A stretch of DNA of 64,000 bases from an uncultured Burkholderiales bacterium (GTDB taxonomy: Bacteria > Pseudomonadota > Gammaproteobacteria > Burkholderiales > Burkholderiaceae_C): the NCBI GenBank assembly GCA_937873395.1, contig CALMYH010000006.1:1-64000 (forward strand), given 5' to 3'. Every line of letters starts with the position of its first letter. Positions within the stretch are counted from its first letter, which is position 1. Below are positions 60,948-64,000 of the stretch, one piece after another. The position numbers were made by a program, and so were the translations under genes. The notes under the pieces are model-generated. The model did not search any database, was not told the DNA's origin, and worked only from the letters and a program-made list of their open reading frames with translations.

Positions 60948-61892
60948 TCAGGAGTCCTCCATGGCTGCCAATGACGCTCTACCAACATCAGTCTTAAATA
61001 GTTGCAGAGAAATCGCCGTGACGCTCTCAGCGATAAATCCTTTACATGGATCTGAGTTGCACACAGCGAACAGGGCACGCTGCTCTTGGCGACTCCTGAA
61101 GTATTCGATCGCGAACTGGTGGAGCGCCGCAAGGTGGGGCCTCGGAGACAGTTTGAAAGAATGCAGCGTCCTGACCTCCCCCTGGCTGTCAATGCAATCC
61201 AAAACGATCATGTCGTTCTCGACGCGAACGTTATCAATATAGGCATCGGCCATGAGGTACTTATGCTTGACGCCCGGGATCTCGAGTTTGCTGTACCGAG
61301 GTGGCGCCTTGAGGGGAAGGTCCTCGATTTCGTTGGCGACTAACGTCCGCAGGATAGGTTCTGGATTACTAAGAATCTCTTGACCAGCCGGATCGGCCTG
61401 GATCTGCGCGGCGGGAATGCTGGCGATGCGTTCTCGAAAAATGTCCTCGCAATCATTGGAAGACTGAATCTCCCCTTGAGCATAGGCCGGGTGGAACGTC
61501 TCCAAAAGGTCGCCGACGGATATCTGACCTCTCTTGAGCATGCGCTCGATGTGCGACGTCACCGTCATGTCACCACGATTGCCCTCTTTCTTGAGGATCG
61601 TGATTACTGGCGGACTCTGTTCACTGTGCTTCGGTGATCCCAGAACGACTCGGCACTCGAACTGATAGGGATGAAGCACTTGCCGGTCCTCGTGCGGAAT
61701 TGACAGCGTCCCGATGTAGTGTCGATTTCCCCGATCGATTTCACTTGGGCGCTGCCCCTGCGTTCCCGCCTCGTCGAACGTCGCATCAACAAGACTAGCG
61801 AACTGCTGGTGCTTCTCAGTGATGGTGATGCCCATGCGCAACGGCAGCGACACGCTGTTGGCATGACCGTGCAAGCTCAGGAAAATTTTCAT
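60948..61892 (-). CDS. Unknown protein
   Basis: 314 residues beginning MKIFLSLHGHANSVSLPLRM. Mixed alpha/beta composition, no membrane segment or known motif. HYIGTLSIPHEDRQVLHPYQ and YLMADAYIDNVRVENDMIVL look like well-ordered strands. Codon use is closer to AT-rich than that of the core genes, which suggests transfer. It is separated from the protease gene by 258 bases that hold nothing recognisable, and no ribosome site is obvious. Confidence 0.55.
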   Translation of the reverse strand: MKIFLSLHGHANSVSLPLRMGITITEKHQQFASLVDATFDEAGTQGQRPSEIDRGNRHYIGTLSIPHEDRQVLHPYQFECRVVLGSPKHSEQSPPVITILKKEGNRGDMTVTSHIERMLKRGQISVGDLLETFHPAYAQGEIQSSNDCEDIFRERIASIPAAQIQADPAGQEILSNPEPILRTLVANEIEDLPLKAPPRYSKLEIPGVKHKYLMADAYIDNVRVENDMIVLDCIDSQGEVRTLHSFKLSPRPHLAALHQFAIEYFRSRQEQRALFAVCNSDPCKGFIAESVTAISLQLFKTDVGRASLAAMEDS

Positions 61893-62011
61893 TGGTTGAT
61901 GGGTTCTTTTTCAACAAAGCGGCCCGATAACCGGAACCCATCCGAAGAAGGGGTCGATAAACTTGGGCGTGTGCTGCGCTACCGCCTGAAAAGGCATGTA
62001 AGCTTAGCGAG

Positions 62012-62221
62012 TTAGCTGCGATCTGTTTTGCGTACGGACCAGAACCAGAATTGGGGGTCCCAGCCCGGGAGAGCATCCATAATGATCTCTTCACCAATGA
62101 GCTTCTGGCACAGAGCCTCCATTGCCGGCATATCTGGGTGCTCAAGCGACCTCTTTCTGATCCCTTGGTCCGTATCTAGGATCAAGAAGCCATCTCGGCG
62201 CGAAACTTTGAGCAGGCGCAT
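62012..62221 (-). CDS. Small unknown protein
   Basis: 69 residues from ATG 62221 (MRLLKVSRRDGFLILDTDQG). GAGGAAGG lies ten bases upstream, and the ATG is four bases after the stop of the preceding gene, so coupling is likely. The frame is open upstream to 62329 (ATG 62278 possible). The C terminus is rich in Trp and Phe (LPGWDPQFWFWSVRK). No family recognised. Confidence 0.5.
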   Translation of the reverse strand: MRLLKVSRRDGFLILDTDQGIRKRSLEHPDMPAMEALCQKLIGEEIIMDALPGWDPQFWFWSVRKTDRS

Positions 62222-62225
62222 GCGT

Positions 62226-62519
62226 TTAGCGCCTTCCTCGAGTCTCGTCTTGAACCTTATGAATAGCCACGGACTCATCGTAAACAAAATCAGCGGCATG
62301 TGCGCCGTCGGTCCAATGCGCTCTTGCATCGAACGGGTGATCGTCTAAGTAGACGTTCATCACCGTATGGCCAAAAGCGGACGCTGACATTTGCACCTTC
62401 TGCATGTGCAGGGCAGCGTCGCTGGGATCGATAGCATTGACGATGTACTTCCAAGTCTCACCTGGCTCGAGCGGAAAGTCACTCTCGGTGTCGTTCTTGA
62501 TGACAAAGCTCAGGATCAT
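62226..62519 (-). CDS. Small unknown protein
   Basis: 97 residues: MILSFVIKNDTESDFPLEPG, then ETWKYIVNAIDPSDAALHMQ. It reads like a small beta-rich domain with alternating strands. Its start directly follows the stop of an upstream frame (TAAATG), and the next small gene begins four bases after its own stop. It is part of a cluster of unknown leftward genes. Confidence 0.5.
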   Translation of the reverse strand: MILSFVIKNDTESDFPLEPGETWKYIVNAIDPSDAALHMQKVQMSASAFGHTVMNVYLDDHPFDARAHWTDGAHAADFVYDESVAIHKVQDETRGRR

Positions 62520-62678
62520 TTATTCGCGCTCCAAGGCAGATCAGGCGTTCGATTCTGCTCCGATTTGACCTGAAGGTGGAACATGTCCCAAGGCTGGTCT
62601 CGGTCGTTCGGACTTGGGATGGCAATGGGAGCCACGAGCTGATCGACTGCTCCCGCTGCGAACCGACTGTGGGAGACA

Positions 62679-64000
62679 TCAGCGGCGCAAATGTTCCCAC
62701 GCCGGCGCGAAGTCCGGATTGTCCTGTAGCCAACGGTCCAGCATAGCACCGGTGTAGAAACCATCACGATTCACCGAACGTGCGGCGTCGGGCGCAAAGC
62801 GACTCAGCGCCATACCTGTTGTCGCCGCCAACACCTCGGCCAAATCTGGAAAGAGGAGAGCCAGGAGGCGATCATTTCCACTCCATCGGAGGTAGGTGAT
62901 TTCTCCAGCTTTGAGGCTCGTGACTATCGTGCTGCGCCAGGTTCGCACTGACTCGACTTGCTTTTCGTTCAGGCGGATCTTCCAGTGGCGAGCGGCAGCC
63001 ATATACATGGGAATGTCCTGCCGGTTGCGATCCTGAAGCTGCCAGATGGAGTTGAGGACCTCAAAACCGGTCTCGTACCTGAAGCCGATGCCGCGATCAT
63101 GCTTGAGCGACAGGAGTCGCGATAGAACACGGACCGCCTGACCCTTTGTGAGCCCCGTTTTGTCGAAGAACCCGTGAAAACCCAGCATGTTGGCCAGCCG
63201 CATCGTCTCCACGCGTGCGGCTTCAACCGTCTCGCGTAATGCGCCCGGTTCGCCAGCGTCAAGCAAATCCAGTTGCTCTAGGTAGCTGGTCATTGCGGCG
63301 AGGTATTGGCGGCCGATCTCGCTTGCGTCCATGGCCAAGGCTTCAGCGCGCAGCTTGCGCGCCGTCTCAGATTTGACCAGCGTCCGTTGCACTTCCTCAT
63401 CCACCTGACGCTGCAGTTCCTCCAGCGCGGCCCAGCCTTCGGGGTGCCAGATCCAGTTCTTGAAGGACACTTCCCGGACCAGCATGTCCCGAAACTCCGC
63501 CTTGGTGAGTCGCCCTCCCGTTCGCGACAGATCAAGCTCCAGCGTAGGGCTCCCTTCCTCGCGCAGCCGTGCCTTGCGCTCCTCATCGATCGGGTTGGTA
63601 ACGGTGATTTCGATGCACAGTCTTGAGAAGACGTTGCCATCCTCATCGCGAGCCTCACAAACGATGTCGGGCACCACGTGCCCAAGCCGACACTCCAGCT
63701 TGACGTTTGTGAGCGTGTAGGTGGTTTCGGGTTTGCACCAGGTGCGGGTGACATCTACACCCGGGCCAGCGCGTTTGGAGATTTCGTGGCGGATAGCCGG
63801 TGCCCGAATCTTCCCCGCGCCTCCGAGGATTTCCTTTGCCAGGAAATGCAACACCGTTTCTCGGTGCAACTCGGCTGGCAAAGCGCTAAGGTCCAAGCCC
63901 GGCGGGGGAGCGTCGACTGCGTCGACCATTTGCGCCTCGAGCAGGCCCCGGGCCTGGGCTTCAAGTGCGCGATCTTCCCAGTGAGACTGCCAACAAAGCC
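62679..64000 (-). CDS. CoiA-like/nuclease-domain protein, possibly cut by the window edge
   Basis: 416 residues from ATG 63929, but the frame stays open and coding-like to base 64000 (SHWEDRALEAQARGLLEAQ), so the true start may be outside. ECRLGHVVPDIVCEARDEDG followed by LCIEITVTNPIDEERKARLR resembles the restriction-endonuclease-like core of CoiA-type proteins, with Asp and Glu as possible metal ligands. The C-terminal half is helical (LTKGQAVRVLSRLLSLKHDR), perhaps nucleic-acid binding. A role in DNA processing is likely but not specific. Confidence 0.6.
   Translation of the reverse strand, partial: LCWQSHWEDRALEAQARGLLEAQMVDAVDAPPPGLDLSALPAELHRETVLHFLAKEILGGAGKIRAPAIRHEISKRAGPGVDVTRTWCKPETTYTLTNVKLECRLGHVVPDIVCEARDEDGNVFSRLCIEITVTNPIDEERKARLREEGSPTLELDLSRTGGRLTKAEFRDMLVREVSFKNWIWHPEGWAALEELQRQVDEEVQRTLVKSETARKLRAEALAMDASEIGRQYLAAMTSYLEQLDLLDAGEPGALRETVEAARVETMRLANMLGFHGFFDKTGLTKGQAVRVLSRLLSLKHDRGIGFRYETGFEVLNSIWQLQDRNRQDIPMYMAAARHWKIRLNEKQVESVRTWRSTIVTSLKAGEITYLRWSGNDRLLALLFPDLAEVLAATTGMALSRFAPDAARSVNRDGFYTGAMLDRWLQDNPDFAPAWEHLRR

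Noticed and set aside
62516..62767. 83-codon minus frame between the CoiA-like gene and the small unknown gene
   Set aside because: Its first 30 codons lie out of frame over the CoiA-like gene. The C-terminal part looks somewhat protein-like, but only a weak GTG start is available.
20847..64000. A CRISPR array or cas genes within the island
   Set aside because: No regularly spaced repeats and no Cas motifs were seen.

Overview
The window is a GC-rich chromosome segment that looks like a betaproteobacterium of the order Burkholderiales, most likely Comamonadaceae (Hydrogenophaga/Acidovorax-like). That placement is inferred from the urease operon with an inserted hupE/ureJ gene, from the gene order hemW-rdgB-rph-PP2C-kinase-yicC-gmk-rpoZ-spoT-greB, and from codon use. 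No species is claimed.

Positions 1-20,730 are core chromosome. A truncated NCS1-type permease gene runs leftward off the window. Divergent from it is ureA-hupE-ureB-ureC-ureE-ureF-ureG, headed by a near-consensus sigma-54 promoter, with no ureD in view. Then come tRNA-Ser(UGA), a three-gene signalling cluster (degenerate kinase, CheY-like regulator, multi-PAS histidine kinase), the housekeeping block listed above, and tRNA-Arg(ACG).

At about 20,797 the core stops. A tRNA gene with anticodon CAU is cut in its anticodon stem and joined to AT-rich DNA with a tyrosine integrase, the usual left end of an integrated element. Positions 20.8-28.8 kb hold a small phage-satellite-like set: integrase, HicAB, an Xre protein, an AlpA/Xis-like protein, a zinc-finger primase-like protein, a DUF3987 protein, a possible winged-helix protein and a DUF5681 (small-terminase-like) protein. 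Several strong inverted repeats lie between them. No intact CAU tRNA occurs to the right, so the far end of the island is either outside the window or unrecognisable.

Positions 28.9-34.6 kb are accessory genes: an endonuclease/exonuclease/phosphatase-fold protein, a WYL regulator divergent from a NERD-helicase, a lipoprotein and a protein of unknown function.

Positions 34,855-55,048 are the most notable part: nine genes on one strand, most overlapping or only a few bases apart. In order they are a ribbon-helix-helix regulator, a 1,776-residue DEAD/DUF1998 helicase with a C-terminal nuclease-like domain, an ArdC-like metallopeptidase, an SNF2 helicase, a 1,479-residue adenine methyltransferase, HamA, HamB, a DUF262-HNH protein and a second HNH endonuclease. 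This unites parts resembling DISARM/Druantia, Hachiman and GmrSD-type restriction in one apparent operon, and is the best candidate here for an undescribed composite anti-phage system.

Positions 55.1-64.0 kb run leftward: a SprT-like protease gene overlapping a VIT-vWA gene, a cytoplasmic subtilisin-like protease, several unknown proteins, and a CoiA-like protein that runs off the right edge.
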